A stretch of 64,000 bases of DNA from Propionivibrio sp. (GCA_016705685.1 JADJLB010000001.1:682001-746000), one strand, 5' to 3'. Positions 9,308 to 20,900 are shown, counted from the stretch's first letter. Program-made: numbers and translations. The notes: a model not told the origin generated them from the letters alone.

Positions 9308-9760
9308 ATGAACATTCTGAAACTACTCGCAGTGCTTCTGATTTCGTTGGTTCTGAGCGCCTGCGCAAGCAGCAGGTCGGGCGATGTCTACTCGCGCGAT
9401 CAGACCATGCGCGAAATGGTTGTGCGCAGCGGAATTGTCGAGAGCGTACGTGAAGTCAGCATGGAAGGCACCCAGTCAGGAGCCGGAACGCTGGCCGGTG
9501 CCGCTGTCGGCGGTGTAGCCGGGAGCACGGTCGGTGGTGGCAGGGGACAGATCGTCGGCGCGATCATCGGAGCGGTTCTGGGTGGAATAGCGGGCAATTC
9601 TATTGAAGAGAACGCCACCAAGAAGAATGCCCTGGAGATTAGCGTCAGCCTCGACGGCGGCAAACTGATCGCCGTCGTTCAGGAAATGGGTGAAGTCTTT
9701 CATCCGGGTGAACGCGTTCGTGTTCTAAGCGGCAATGGTTCGACGCGAGTTACCCACTAA
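9308..9760 (+). CDS. Glycine-zipper outer-membrane lipoprotein (17 kDa antigen / SlyB type)
   Basis: 150 residues from ATG 9308, chosen because GAGGAG at 9295-9300 is 7 bases upstream; an ATG at 9302 is too close. The signal peptide ends in the lipobox LSAC, so Cys near residue 19 should be lipidated. Residues about 55-100 form a glycine-zipper double-helix segment (AGAAVGGVAGSTVGGGRGQ, then IIGAVLGGIAGNSIEE). A short beta-rich C-terminal domain follows. Such lipoproteins sit in the outer membrane and affect its integrity; a specific role is unknown. Confidence 0.88.
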   Translation: MNILKLLAVLLISLVLSACASSRSGDVYSRDQTMREMVVRSGIVESVREVSMEGTQSGAGTLAGAAVGGVAGSTVGGGRGQIVGAIIGAVLGGIAGNSIEENATKKNALEISVSLDGGKLIAVVQEMGEVFHPGERVRVLSGNGSTRVTH

Positions 9761-9771
9761 CGCTCGAATTG

Positions 9772-10569
9772 ATGCGCCAAGATTCTCCTACACCTTTATT
9801 GCTCCGTATCTTCCGCTGCCTGAGGTTGCTGCTCCATCTGGTGTGGATTGCCGTTGGAACGTCGCTGCTTTATCCGGTGATCGGCAAAGGAAAGCGTGCC
9901 GCTTTCAAACAACGCTGGTCGCACCAGATACTGAAGATTCTTTCCGTTCAGCTTGAGACGCAGCCGACCGATGCTCCCCCTGGCAGCCTGATTGTCGCCA
10001 ATCACATCTCCTGGCTGGATATTTTCGCCATTTATGCCCTGCGACCGGTGGCCTTCATTTCCAAGGCGGAGATAAGCCAATGGCCTTTCGCTGGCTGGCT
10101 GGCAAAGAAGAATGACACGGTTTTCCTGCGCCGAGGAAGTCGCGGGCATGCCCGGATTGTGAATGCCGAAATTGACGCCTTGCTCAATTCCGGCATGGAT
10201 GTCGCCCTTTTCCCTGAGGGAACGACAACCGACGGAACCCATCTGCTAAGTTTTCATGCCGCCCTCTTGCAGCCTGCGATCGAGACGGGGCGGCCCGTTC
10301 TGCCTTTGGCGATTTCCTACCACGATGCGAGCGGGAACCTCAGCCTGGCTCCTTCTTTTTCCGGAGATACCACGTTGGTTCAAAGCTTGATAGCCATACT
10401 CGGCATGCGCTCGCTGACGGTTCGACTGATTCCGGCAGCGGTGCTCGATTCGACAAAACACAATCGTCGCGAGTTGGCGAAGGTGGCGCAGGCCGCCATC
10501 GCTAAGCAGCGGGGATTTCATTCTGCGAACAATCCACCTGAAAAATTGCCCGGTCCTCAAGCCGGATAG
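9772..10569 (+). CDS. 1-acyl-sn-glycerol-3-phosphate acyltransferase-like protein (PlsC family)
   Basis: 265 residues from ATG 9772; a TTG immediately before it is the alternative. The acyltransferase motifs are clear: NHISWLDIF (the HxxxxD catalytic pair) near residue 78, an Arg-containing block (FLRRGSRGHA), and the substrate-binding FPEGTT near residue 150. A hydrophobic segment near the N-terminus should tether it to the inner membrane. The likely reaction is acylation of lysophosphatidic acid, but close relatives acylate other lipids such as ornithine lipids. Its 3' end overlaps that of convergent apaH by 68 bases. Confidence 0.85.
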   Translation: MRQDSPTPLLLRIFRCLRLLLHLVWIAVGTSLLYPVIGKGKRAAFKQRWSHQILKILSVQLETQPTDAPPGSLIVANHISWLDIFAIYALRPVAFISKAEISQWPFAGWLAKKNDTVFLRRGSRGHARIVNAEIDALLNSGMDVALFPEGTTTDGTHLLSFHAALLQPAIETGRPVLPLAISYHDASGNLSLAPSFSGDTTLVQSLIAILGMRSLTVRLIPAAVLDSTKHNRRELAKVAQAAIAKQRGFHSANNPPEKLPGPQAG

Positions 10570-11323
10570 ACGTCAACGAGCCGCCCCACAGACAACCGGA
10601 ATCCAGTGCCAGCAAATTGGTCATGACTTTCAGGCCCAGCGCTGACCAGTGTCCGGTGATCAGCACTGAATCCGCGCTGCACCGACCGGGCACCTGAAAC
10701 CAAGGGATGTAGCCGGCCGGGGCCTTGGCCACTTCACCCTTGACGCGGAAATCCATAACGCCTTCGGTCGAACAGAAGCGCATTCGCGTCATGGCGTTGA
10801 CGATGACACGCAGGCGGGGCCAGCCCTGCAGATCATCCCGCCAGGAAGCGGGCTCGCTGCCCCACATATGGGACATGAACTCGCGCCAGTTCGGGCCAGT
10901 CAATACCGTCTCGACCTCGGCAGCTAGCGCGCGCGCCTGTTCGGCCGTCCATTGCGGCAGCAACCCGGCATGCACCATGCAATACGTTTTCTCGACATGG
11001 CACAGCGGCTGATGTCGAAGCCATTCAAGCAGTTCGTCACGATCCGGCGCGGCCAGAATTTCGTCGAAGGTGTCGCCTTTGCCGCGTTTTCCGAAGCCCT
11101 CGGCAGTCATCAACAGTGAAAGATCGTGGTTGCCAAGAACGGTTATTGCCGCCGGACCGAGGTTACGTATGAAACGCAGCGTCTCCAGCGACCGCGGGCC
11201 CCGATTGACGAGGTCGCCAACCAGCCAGAGCCGGTCGTGTCCCGGATCGAACGCGCAGTGATCCAGCAAGCGCATGAACGATTCGAAACAACCCTGAATG
11301 TCACCGATCGCGTAGGTTGCCAA
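10502..11323 (-). CDS. apaH: Symmetrical bis(5'-nucleosyl)-tetraphosphatase
   Basis: 273 residues with a TTG start at 11323, giving the standard N-terminus ATYAIGDIQGC. The frame continues upstream to a GTG at 11374, but homologues begin here and AGGAAACGG lies upstream. It hydrolyses Ap4A to two ADP. The metallophosphatase motifs are present: GDIQG, GDLVNRGP, GNHDLSLL and a C-terminal GHWSALGL. The gene converges on the acyltransferase gene, and the two share 68 bases at their ends. Confidence 0.93.
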   Translation of the reverse strand: MATYAIGDIQGCFESFMRLLDHCAFDPGHDRLWLVGDLVNRGPRSLETLRFIRNLGPAAITVLGNHDLSLLMTAEGFGKRGKGDTFDEILAAPDRDELLEWLRHQPLCHVEKTYCMVHAGLLPQWTAEQARALAAEVETVLTGPNWREFMSHMWGSEPASWRDDLQGWPRLRVIVNAMTRMRFCSTEGVMDFRVKGEVAKAPAGYIPWFQVPGRCSADSVLITGHWSALGLKVMTNLLALDSGCLWGGSLTSIRLEDRAIFQVDCSQNEIPAA

Positions 11324-11743
11324 GTTCTGTTTCCGTTTCCTATTGAGCGATGTGGTGCCAAGCACGGATCGCACTAAAATTTCGCCTGAAACTGCCGGGC
11401 AGTTCCCTTCATCCTACATCTCGCGACGCCGACAAGACGCCGAAAGGTCCATTGTAGGGCCCTATACTTCAGTGCGCACGTCCAGCAGTCCTAGATCCGA
11501 GTGGAAAGGATGAACGTCGGGCGAGAGTTGAGCCACTCGCCTTGACGCGGGCGAAATGGGCGACCAGGCAACGCCGGAGCGAGTACTGCACCTGAAAAGC
11601 GATTCAGGTAGAATCGCACGGTTTTCGATGATCGGCGTGGTCGTACGGCGCGAGCGTGACAAGCAAATGAGCTGCGGGAGTCACGCTGCCGTTCTGATTG
11701 GTGAAACCGAAGTTTTGCACCTCTATTTCTTAAGGATCAAACC
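11324..11743. other. Gene-free stretch between apaH and pfp
   Basis: About 420 bases lie between the divergent apaH and pfp genes. Short open frames here have no recognisable protein features. A perfect palindrome TAGGGCCCTA is at 11455-11464. An inverted repeat CCTGAA-N6-TTCAGG at 11591-11608 is directly followed by a -10-like TAGAAT (11609-11614), without a good -35. The region should contain the promoters of both genes. AAGGA at about 11732 serves pfp as ribosome site. Confidence 0.5.
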
Positions 11744-13450
11744 ATGAGCACCTTGGCAGAACAGTTACAGAAAATGGAAGCGCACCATTCGATTTTCGAA
11801 TCGGCCGTGCGTCAGTTACCCCTCCCGGTTTGCGCCGCGTTTGGTGCGGCGACAAAGCCTCAGGCCGTCACCTTCGCCAACAGTTCGCGCGTCCTGAGCA
11901 CCAAGGACAGCGACAGCGTCGCCAAGAGCTTTCCGAACTCGGTGCATGCTTCCGGCAATGTCGTTCTCTCGTCTTCCGGGGCGAATACCCATGTGGCGCA
12001 AGGCAAACGCGTTGCCGTGCTGTTTTCCGGCGGCCCGGCGTCCGGAGGCCACAACGTGGTTTGCGGCATCAAGCGCGTCTTGGGCAGTGGCAATACCCTG
12101 TTCGGCGTCAAGCCGGGTCCCAAGGGGCTGCTCCTGGGCAATCTGTTCGAGATCACCGATGCGGACGTTGCCAATGTCATCAACACGGGTGGTTTCGATT
12201 TTCTCGGTACCGACCGGACCAAGATCAAGAGCGACGATCAGTTTGCACAGGTCAAGGCCACCTGCATCAAGCACAACCTCGATGCGATCGTCGTCATCGG
12301 TGGTGACGACTCCAACACCAACGCAGCCGTGCTTGCCGAATTCCTGTTCAAAGGGATCAAGGCCGACGGTTCGGGCGTGCAGGTGATCGGCGTACCGAAG
12401 ACCATCGATGGCGATTTGCAAATCGGCGATCTGCTGCCGATCTCCTTCGGTTACGACACAGCCACCAAGATCTACAGCGAAATGGTCGGCAATATCCTGC
12501 AGGACACGCGTTCCTCACTCAAGTACTGGCACTTCATCAAGCTGATGGGCCGCTCGGCTTCGCACGTGACCATCGAAGTGGCGCTCCAGACCAAACCCGC
12601 TGTCACCATCATTTCGGAAGAAGTCGCCGAGAAGAAGCAGTCGCTCGCCTTCATCGTCGAACAGATCGCCAAGATCGTAGTGCTGCGTTCCGGCAAAGGA
12701 ATGAACCACGGCGTGGTGCTGATTCCCGAAGGGCTGATTGAATTCATCCCCGAGATGAATACCCTGATTGCCGAACTCAATGACGTGCTGGCCCATCATG
12801 TCGCCGAGTTTGCCGCGCAAGCCGACGATGCCAAAGCCGCTTTCATCCAGAGCAAACTGTCTGCCGACAACGCCCGCTTGCTGGCATCGCTGCCCGATTA
12901 CGTCGTCAAGAAACTGCTTGCCGACCGCGACTCGCACGGCAATCTGCAGGTCTCGCTGATTCCGACGGAGCAACTGCTGGTCGATATGGTCAAGGCCCGC
13001 GTCAAGCAAATCGACGCCAAGGTGCCCTTCGACGCACACTGTCATTTCCTCGGCTATGAAGGGCGTTGTGGCGCGCCGACCCTGTTCGATGCGGCTTATA
13101 CCTACAACCTCGGCCTCACGGCCGGTTCGTTGATACTCGACGGCCGCACCGGCTACATGGCGACCATCACCGGCCTCACGGCGGGCGGCTCGCCGCAGGC
13201 AATCCCGCTGACCGGCCTGCTCAACATCGAACGTCGCCATGGTCAGGACGAATTCGTCATCGAAAAGGCGCTGGTCAAGATGGATTCCCCATCGATGAAG
13301 TATTTCGCCTCACGTCGCGAACAATGGTCGGCCGACGATCTTTTTGCTTCGCCCGGCCCACGCCAGCTGTGGGGAGCGTCTGCTTACCAACAGCCGATCA
13401 GTGTGGCATTGAATTCGGGTTCCGATTCGCTGGCATTCAAGATCGGCTGA
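11744..13450 (+). CDS. pfp: Diphosphate-fructose-6-phosphate 1-phosphotransferase (PPi-dependent phosphofructokinase, long type)
   Basis: 568 residues, close to the plant-type long PPi-PFK. It reversibly converts fructose 6-phosphate and pyrophosphate to fructose 1,6-bisphosphate and phosphate. An N-terminal extension of about 85 residues precedes the catalytic core LFSGGPASGGHN. The specificity signature is GGDDSN, with Asp where ATP enzymes have Gly, together with PKTIDGD, whose Lys is typical of PPi enzymes. MGRSASHVTIE and the C-terminal FLGYEGRCG region follow. It has its own terminator and is not in an operon. An ATP-type relative lies 10 kb downstream. Confidence 0.94.
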   Translation: MSTLAEQLQKMEAHHSIFESAVRQLPLPVCAAFGAATKPQAVTFANSSRVLSTKDSDSVAKSFPNSVHASGNVVLSSSGANTHVAQGKRVAVLFSGGPASGGHNVVCGIKRVLGSGNTLFGVKPGPKGLLLGNLFEITDADVANVINTGGFDFLGTDRTKIKSDDQFAQVKATCIKHNLDAIVVIGGDDSNTNAAVLAEFLFKGIKADGSGVQVIGVPKTIDGDLQIGDLLPISFGYDTATKIYSEMVGNILQDTRSSLKYWHFIKLMGRSASHVTIEVALQTKPAVTIISEEVAEKKQSLAFIVEQIAKIVVLRSGKGMNHGVVLIPEGLIEFIPEMNTLIAELNDVLAHHVAEFAAQADDAKAAFIQSKLSADNARLLASLPDYVVKKLLADRDSHGNLQVSLIPTEQLLVDMVKARVKQIDAKVPFDAHCHFLGYEGRCGAPTLFDAAYTYNLGLTAGSLILDGRTGYMATITGLTAGGSPQAIPLTGLLNIERRHGQDEFVIEKALVKMDSPSMKYFASRREQWSADDLFASPGPRQLWGASAYQQPISVALNSGSDSLAFKIG

Positions 13451-13474
13451 TCCGGCTGCAGCTTTTCAGCGAAG

Positions 13475-13503
13475 AGGCCACTCGCTTCCAGGGGTGGCCT
13501 TTT
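13475..13503 (+). terminator. Rho-independent terminator after pfp
   Basis: A perfect 7-base stem AGGCCAC (13475-13481) and GTGGCCT (13494-13500) with a 12-base loop is followed by a short T run. It begins 25 bases after the pfp stop and before the sigma factor gene. Confidence 0.75.
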
Positions 13504-13619
13504 CAATTGCCACCGGCATCTCGTCTTTCAAGGCGTTGCCAGGCACCCACGAAAATTCAAAAGCCAACAACCGCTTCTTGCTATCATTGCCATCGTCCAG
13601 GCCAACACCAGCGTGGAAC

Positions 13620-14192
13620 ATGCAGATGACCGATTCCGAAGTGCTTGCGCAGCAGCTCGCCAGAGTCGCCTTGGGTGACCAGGCGGCGTTTCGTCGTGTC
13701 TATGAACTGACCTCCAGGCATCTGTTCGGCATCGCGCTCCGTATATTGAACAGGCGAGATGCTGCAGAGGATGTTCTTCAGGACACCTACCTCAGCGTCT
13801 GGCATCACGCCAGCCGCTACACGGCGTCAACCAGTCAACCGATGACCTGGCTGATCAGCATCGTACGTAACAAGGCGCTGGATGTCGTGCGCAGCGCAGC
13901 AGTGCGGCGCGAAACCGCTTTGTCGAAGAACGAGGAAGGAAACGATGAGGAAATTGAAGACGAACGCCCCGATCCGCTCGAACTGTTGATGCAGGCGTCG
14001 GAGTCGCTGACTATCCGGGGCTGCATGGAGTCGCTTGACGTGGCGCAACGTCAGAGTCTGGCGTTGGCGTACTACCATGGCCTTTCGCACACCGAAGTGG
14101 CCGAGCAGGTCCAGGCTCCCTTGGGTACGGTGAAATCCTGGGTGCGTCGCGGACTGGAGCGTTTGAAGCGCTGCCTGGAGAGCAAGGAATGA
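13620..14192 (+). CDS. ECF-type RNA polymerase sigma factor (RpoE-like)
   Basis: 190 residues from ATG 13620, preceded by GTGGA; ATG 13626 is also possible. Region 2 contains RRDAAEDVLQDTYLSVWHHA, with the DxxQ core-binding pattern, and TWLISIVRNKALDVVR. Region 4 has LALAYYHGLSHTEVAEQ and the recognition helix APLGTVKSWVRRGLERLK. It should direct core polymerase to its own regulon. The last 4 bases overlap the start of an RskA-type anti-sigma gene (ATGA), the usual sigma/anti-sigma coupling. The inducing signal is unknown. Confidence 0.92.
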   Translation: MQMTDSEVLAQQLARVALGDQAAFRRVYELTSRHLFGIALRILNRRDAAEDVLQDTYLSVWHHASRYTASTSQPMTWLISIVRNKALDVVRSAAVRRETALSKNEEGNDEEIEDERPDPLELLMQASESLTIRGCMESLDVAQRQSLALAYYHGLSHTEVAEQVQAPLGTVKSWVRRGLERLKRCLESKE

Positions 14193-14935
14193 ATTACGAT
14201 CGGCCGGCGTTGTTGGACGGCTTGGCGTCCGCGTACGTGCTCGGCACGCTGCAGGGTCCGGCTCGCCGTCGGTTCGAGCGCCTGCTGCCCGAGCTTGTCA
14301 ATGCTCGCCTGGCCGTAGCCGCCTGGGAATCGCGGCTGCATGCCCTGGCTCAATCCGTTCCGCAAGCAGCGCCGTCGCCGCAGGTGTGGAAGCGCATCGA
14401 GTCACGCATCGCGCCACGACTCAGGACACAAGAATCAGCCCGCCGGGCCTGGTGGTCGAAGTGGATACAACCGATGGCGGGCGTGCTGACCGGTATGGCT
14501 ATCGGCGTTCTTGCGGTTAAATTGTTGCCCAATGTCTTATTCCCGGTGGATCAACTGGCGCAACAGGAAAAGGCGCTGTCGCAAAGCTACGTCGGTCTTC
14601 TGCTGGATCGGGATGGCAAGCCGACCGTCCTGGCCACCGCGACGCGCCACGGAACACGGCTGAAGCTGAAGATCCTGCGCTCGATCGCCGTTCCGGCAAC
14701 GGGAAAAGTGCTCGCTTTGTGGGCACTGCCGCATGACCCGGCGGGCCATGACCTGCCTCCCTTGTACCTCGGCAGGATTCCTGCCGAAGGTAAAGGCGAG
14801 CTGATGCTGTCCGACGGCGCAGAAAAGCTGTTGTCGAACGTTTCACGGCTGGGCGTATCGCTTGAATCGGCTGAATCGTCGTCCGATCATCCGAGCACGT
14901 TTGTTCTGACCGGGCATTGCGTGCGGCTTTGGTAG
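14189..14935 (+). CDS. RskA-family transmembrane anti-sigma factor
   Basis: 248 residues. The N-terminal part (LLDGLASAYVLGTLQGPARR) matches the cytoplasmic sigma-binding region of RskA-type anti-sigma factors; the HxxxCxxC zinc motif of ZAS domains is absent. One transmembrane segment near residues 92-112 (MAGVLTGMAIGVLAVKLLP) leads to a periplasmic RskA domain that includes GKVLALWALP. It should hold the ECF sigma factor at the membrane until a signal triggers its release. It overlaps the sigma gene by 4 bases and converges on the giant sensor gene 24 bases later. Confidence 0.88.
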   Translation: MNYDRPALLDGLASAYVLGTLQGPARRRFERLLPELVNARLAVAAWESRLHALAQSVPQAAPSPQVWKRIESRIAPRLRTQESARRAWWSKWIQPMAGVLTGMAIGVLAVKLLPNVLFPVDQLAQQEKALSQSYVGLLLDRDGKPTVLATATRHGTRLKLKILRSIAVPATGKVLALWALPHDPAGHDLPPLYLGRIPAEGKGELMLSDGAEKLLSNVSRLGVSLESAESSSDHPSTFVLTGHCVRLW

Positions 14936-14958
14936 CCGCCACCGCCGTTATGCCGGCG

Positions 14959-17900
14959 TCACGAACGCTTGACCAAAGCCTCGAATTCGCTGATGGGCAA
15001 CGGGCGACTGAACAGATAACCCTGGTAGGCATGGCAGCCCTGGCTTGCGAGAAATTCTCGTTGCGCATCGATTTCCACGCCTTCGGCGATGACCGCCAGC
15101 CCCAAGCTTTCGGCCAGAGCAATGACCATTTTCGCAATGGCGGCATCGTTGGGGTCAGTGAGAATGTCTCTGACGAATCCCTGGTCGATTTTGAGCTGAT
15201 CCAGGGGCAAGCGTTTCAGATACGAGAGTGACGAATAGCCAGTGCCAAAGTCGTCCAATGAGAAACCCACGCCACTGGCTTTCAACGCGGTCATTTTCGC
15301 GATGATGTCTTCGACATCGGCCACCATCAGGCTTTCCGTCAGCTCCAGCTTGAGTCGATGCGGGTTGGCTTGGGTCAAATCGAGGATCGAAAGTACCTCG
15401 TCAACGAAGTTGGGTTGTCTGAACTGTCGCACACTCACATTGACCGCAATCGATAGCTTTTCGAACTTCGGCTGGGTGGCCCACAAGGCCAATTGACTGC
15501 AAGCGGTGTGTAACACCCAGTGGCCCAGGGGCAGAATCTGGCCCGTTTCTTCGGCCAAGGGGATGAATTCGGCAGGAGACACCATGCCGCGTTCGGGATG
15601 TTGCCAGCGTAACAGTACTTCAGCGCCTGTCAGTTGTCCTTCACCCTCGACCTGAACCTGATAATGGAGAAGGAATTGTCGATTCTGAACCGCTGCGCGC
15701 AAATCGCCTTCAAGCGCCGCGCGGTTCGCGACGACCACTTGCATCTTCGGGTCGAAGAAGCGCAGGGTGTTGCGACCGGCTGCTTTGGCCTGATACAGAG
15801 CCAGATCGGCCCGCTTGAGCAATTCGTCGATCGTTTCATGACTGTCGGCGAACAAGGTGACGCCGACGCTGGGCGTGCTATGGCAGATGTAGCTGGAAAA
15901 GTGATACGGACGACCCAGACCGGCGATGATCTTCTTGCCGACGACCTCTGCCTGGGTGGCAGCCTCAATGGGGTCGATGCTCAGATCTTCGAGAAGCACC
16001 ACGAATTCGTCGCCGCCCAGGCGGGCCACGGTATCGCCCTGGCGTATGCAGGTAGTTAAGCGCGAGGCCACCTGGCGCAGCAGCAAATCGCCAATGTCAT
16101 GACCCAGGGTGTCATTGAGCGTCTTGAAATCGTCGAGGTCGATGAAGAACAGTGCGCCGTGGCGCTTGTTGCGATAACTGGTGGCGATCGCGTGCTGCAA
16201 TCGATCGAGCAACAGTCTGCGATTCGGCAATTCGGTCAACGGGTCGGTGAAGGCAAGAACCTGTATTCGCTCTTCGTTCTTCTTCTGCTGCGTAATGTCG
16301 GAGGAGGTGGAAACGTAGCTCACCAGCCGCCCGTGGGTATCATGGACCGCGGTTATGGATATCCATTCGGGATATATTTCGCCGCTCTTGCGCCGGTTCC
16401 ATAATTCGCCCTGCCAGCGGCCATTGCCTTCGATGCTCTCCCACATGGCGCGATAGAAATGCGTGTCATGACGTCCGGATTGGAGGAGGCGTGGGTTTCT
16501 GCCAACGACCTCGGCCATCGTGTATCCCGTGGTTTCGGTAAATGCCCGATTGACCGCAATAATCCTGCAATCGGATTCGGTAATAATGACGCTCTCGGCC
16601 GCGCTTTCGAAAACCGTAGCCGCTTGACGAAGATCGTCTTCCATGGTTTTGCGATCAGTGATGTCGAGCATCAGGCCGACGATCCCGCCCACCGTGCCGT
16701 CGGGGCGAGTAAACGTCGCTTTGTGGAACATCACGTCGCGCATTTCGCCCGTGGCGTAGCGAACCGGGCTTTCGTAGATCAGTGAACCGGGGTGGTCCAG
16801 AATCTTCCGGTCGGAGGCGAGGTGCTGGGCGGCAAGTTCCTTGAAAGCAATATCGCTGGGCGTCTTGCCAATCAGTTCGTCGGCCGGTTTGCCGATGAAT
16901 TCGGCAAAAGCGCTGTTGCAGCCCAGATAGCGCGAATCGGCATCCTTGTAATAGACGGGGCCAGGAATGGCTTCGATCAACTGCTGCAGGAAATGAAGTT
17001 GCTGGGAGAGTTCTTCAGTCCGATGCACGACACGTTCTTCCAGCTCGGCATGACTGCGGCGTAAAGCATCGTCCGCCTGCTTGAAGGCCGTGCGGTCCTC
17101 GAGAACCCAGATTGTGCCCTCGGCTGCATTGTCCGGGTTGGCGACATAGCCGATGACATTGACCCAAAGAATCTGGCCGTCGCGACGTTTCATGTACAGC
17201 TCGTCGTGTACCGGTTGCGCCGCGGAAAGCAGCGGAAATGCTTTTTGGCCGAGCGCCTCGTAGGCTTCTTGCGACGGGAACAGGATTTGCGCCGGTTGGC
17301 CGATCGCATCGTCGCCGGAGTAGCCGAACATCGCGCTGAATCGGGGGTTATAGCGGGTGATTTTTCGATCGCGAGTAAAGATGATGGCGACCAGGGAGTT
17401 GTGCATGAACGCTTCAAGCTCGCGGACGGTTGCTTTCAGCAGTGTTTCGTTGGTCCGCCGTTCGGTGATGTCTTCAACCAGAAAGACGATGCCCCTGGAA
17501 AGATCGCCGGGATCGATTGCCGCGCCGATGAGTTTGGCGAGAATGGTGCCGCCGTCTTTGCGACGATAGACGTGTTCGCCTACGTAGGGACGTCCTTCGC
17601 GTAAGACGGTCTGGTAAAGTTTCCCGATGGCGTGATAGTCCTCGTCGCTGGCGAAGACGATACGCGTGTCGTTTCCCTTGAGTTCGCCAGGCGCGTAACC
17701 CAGCATCCGTTCCAGTGCCGAATTGACCTGGCGAATAATGCGTTGGCCATTGGCGGACATCACCGTAATGACGATACCCAGCGAGGCATTGTCGAGAATC
17801 AGTTCCAGCTCGGTGAGCGCCAAATGCAGGCGTGACTGGGCATTGGACCGTTCCGCCACCTCGGTGGTCAGCGCCCGGGTTCGGTCGGCAACCCGCTCTT

Positions 17901-20900
17901 CCAGTTCGGCGTACAGATTGGCATTTTCCAGCGAAATCGCCGCCTGGGAGGCCAGAAGCTCCAGAAGCGCAATCCTTTCGGGGGTGAAGGCGCCTGTCGC
18001 CAAACTGTTCTCGAGGTAGAGCGCGCCGACCAGCTTTGCCTGCTTGACAAGCGGCAGGCAAAGCACTGACCGTGCGCCAGAACGACGCAGGTAGACATCG
18101 CCTGAAAACTCCTTATTCCTGGAGGCGTCGTCCAGCAAGGCCTGCTGCCGGGTGCTGAAGACAAAATTGAGGATCGAGACCGGCAAGTCGTCTGCTGAAA
18201 GCGGATCGTGGCGATGGGCGACTTCGATGCGCTCACGCAGAGTCGTTGCTTCGGCGACGACAACACGGTCTTCGCCGTGCATCATGATCAGCAGGCCGCG
18301 CTGGGCGCCGGCCAGCTCAAGCACAATGGTCAGCAAGCTTTCGATCAGACGCTGGGGCATGACCTCGCTGGATACCGCTTGAGAGGCCTTGACTACGCTG
18401 ACCAGATCGAGGTCGCCCAAATGGCAGCGACTTGAGGTCGGGGTTACGGCCGGGGCAGCCTCCAGACCGGGGTGCTGCCGATCGATGGCGGCGACCTTGG
18501 CCAGCGCTCCCCAGCGCATATAGCAGTTTCGGGAATTTCGAAGATAGACGTCGGCGAAGGCGTCGAAACCGTTGTGGCGCCAAAAGCGTGCGGCGATCTC
18601 GTAGGCCAGACCCTCCTCAAGGGCTGAACCGTCGTCGCGAGCCACCCGCAGGGCTTCCTCGTAAAGTCGCATGGCTTCGTTCGTTTCGCCATCGATGCGA
18701 GCGATCTCGGCGGCGACCAGGGCACGACGGGCGGAGAAATTTCTTGGGCAATGCGCAGCCCAAAGACTCAACTTGCGCAGGTGTTCGGTCAGACGTTTGC
18801 GGTATTCCAGCCGCAAGGTCTGCCCGGCCTCGTCATGGAGTGCGGCCAGGGTAAGTGCCAGATAAAAGTGGTGAGCGAATTCACAGGCCATCGACATCAC
18901 GCTACGCAACAAGGCCGCTGCCGAGTCGGCGGCGCTCAATGCCTGTTCATGGCGGCCTTCGAGGAAAGCTGTCATCTGCCCAAGGATGTGGAAGGTGGCA
19001 ATGCCGACCTGGAAGCCTCCCTTGGCCAGGGCGATCGAACAAGCTTCCCGTTCGGCGGTTTCTTGAGCGCAGCGTTCCCGATCCGCTGAATCGCCGATCA
19101 GGCCGGAGGCAAACAGTTCCACCGCCCGGGCCGTGTGGAAAGCCCAAGTATTGCCATTGTCATGCGCAAAAGCGGCGTATTTGCGTGCGGTTTCGCTGAG
19201 CTCTACAAGCGGGCTGCCCTTGTCCAGGCCAATCCAGGACAGGGCGACGGCGCTCAGTCCCGCGTAGACGAGGTTGCCTACCTCCAGGCAGGCGACGAAA
19301 GCCTGCTGAAGAAACTTCTCGCTATCTGAAAACGGCTGTAAGGAATTGCTGACGAATGCACCATGGCGGTAGAGCAGCACGGGACGAAGCCGGGGGTTCG
19401 CGATCCGTTCGTTGAGGGCCAGCGCCATCTCGGAATAGGCGAATGCCGCCGGAGCATCTTCGAATACGCCCGCCAACAGGATGCTGTAAGCGCTATAGGC
19501 GCCACACGTGTCGGCGGCATTACCGTAGCGCAGGGACAGATTGAGTGCCTTCAGCAAAATCAGCGGCCACAGGCTGGGGCGGGCGATATAGACGCACGGC
19601 GAGGCGTCCACCAGGATGCCGAGCATCGCCTGGATATCGGGATCCTCGATGCGCGGCGCGTCGATCAGCTCGGCTATGCGGCGCCCGTCGAGCAATGTCG
19701 GAACCAGATTCTTTTCGGTTTGAATGGCCGCGGCGATATCATCGTCGGATTCGGGAAAACTCATTCCGAATATGGCCAGACCCGCGAGTACCGTGTCTAC
19801 CGCGTCAACGAAACGCCCGGCGAACTGATAGAGACTCATGCGCAGGCGGATGACCCGTGCGCGCTCGTGACGCAAGCGGGCGTTTTCAAGGAGTTCATTG
19901 AACAGCGCATCGGCCTTGTCCAGATCGCCGGTCAGGTACTCACACTCCGATAAGGCCAACAGGATACTGTAGCTTTCGTCATAGGACATTTCCCATGCGT
20001 TCTCGGGGAGTAGCGCCCGGGCCTGGGCGAAGTAGGAACGTGCCGCAGCATAGGCCGTCGATGCCTTGGCTTGTTGGCCGGCACAGACGTTATAGCGGCG
20101 CACGAGCGCTCGTTCATCGGCTGCCGTGAGTAAATCGATGCCTTTGTTCAACTGGTTGACGGTGTCGAACACCGAGTCGTTGTCGATCGTGTCGCCCATA
20201 CGCGCCGCCAGCAGGCGGCCGATACGCAGGTGCTCGGCCGGGCGGGAACCTTCGGGAATCAATGCATAGGCGGCCTCCTGAATCCGGTCGTGGGAAAAAG
20301 CGAGGGTTGAACCGTGCGCATGGACGAATCCCATCGATAAGGCTTCATCAAGATCCGCTTCGAGCGTCTCGCGGGTAGCCCCGGCGACCAGCGCGAGCAG
20401 CTCGCAGGGAGCGCTGTTGCCCAGGCTGGCAAGGTGGCCCAGGGCACTACGGGTTGGCGGTGACAAGCGGCCCAGCTTGCCGATCATCAGATCGACGACG
20501 TCTTCCGAATGGCGGTAGGCACGGATCGCGTCGATGTTGGGACGCCAGGATTCCGCGTCTGCCTCGAACGTCAGCAATCGTTCTTCGTACAGGCTAGACA
20601 GGAGCTGGATGGAAAAGAAGGGATTGCCGTCGGTCTTGTCGTGTATCAGCCGGGACAGGTTTGCGGCGCATTGTGCATCGCACGCCAGGGCTTCGGCGAT
20701 CAACTGGCCGAGGTCATCGACGGACAAGGGGCCGAGAGCGATTTCGCCGATGCGGATAGGGCTCTTTCGCAAGGATTCAAGGGCGAGTATCAGAGGGTGT
20801 GTCGCGCTGACTTCATTGCTGCGATAGGCGCCAATCAGCAGAAGATGACGGGTATCGGGGTGCGTGATCAGGTGGTCCAGCAGTGCCAGACTGGCGGGGT

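Noticed and set aside
8253-9368. Minus-strand frame of about 370 codons opposite the PfkB-family kinase gene
   Set aside because: The plus strand has full PfkB signatures; the antisense frame has none.
11591-11608. LexA-like inverted repeat CTG-N10-CAG upstream of pfp
   Set aside because: The outer bases are CTGA/TCAG rather than CTGT/ACAG and there is no reason for SOS control; kept only as an inverted repeat in the intergenic entry.
11556-11747. Small plus-strand frame just before pfp
   Set aside because: It overlaps the pfp start, has no ribosome site and no similarity to any family I recognise.
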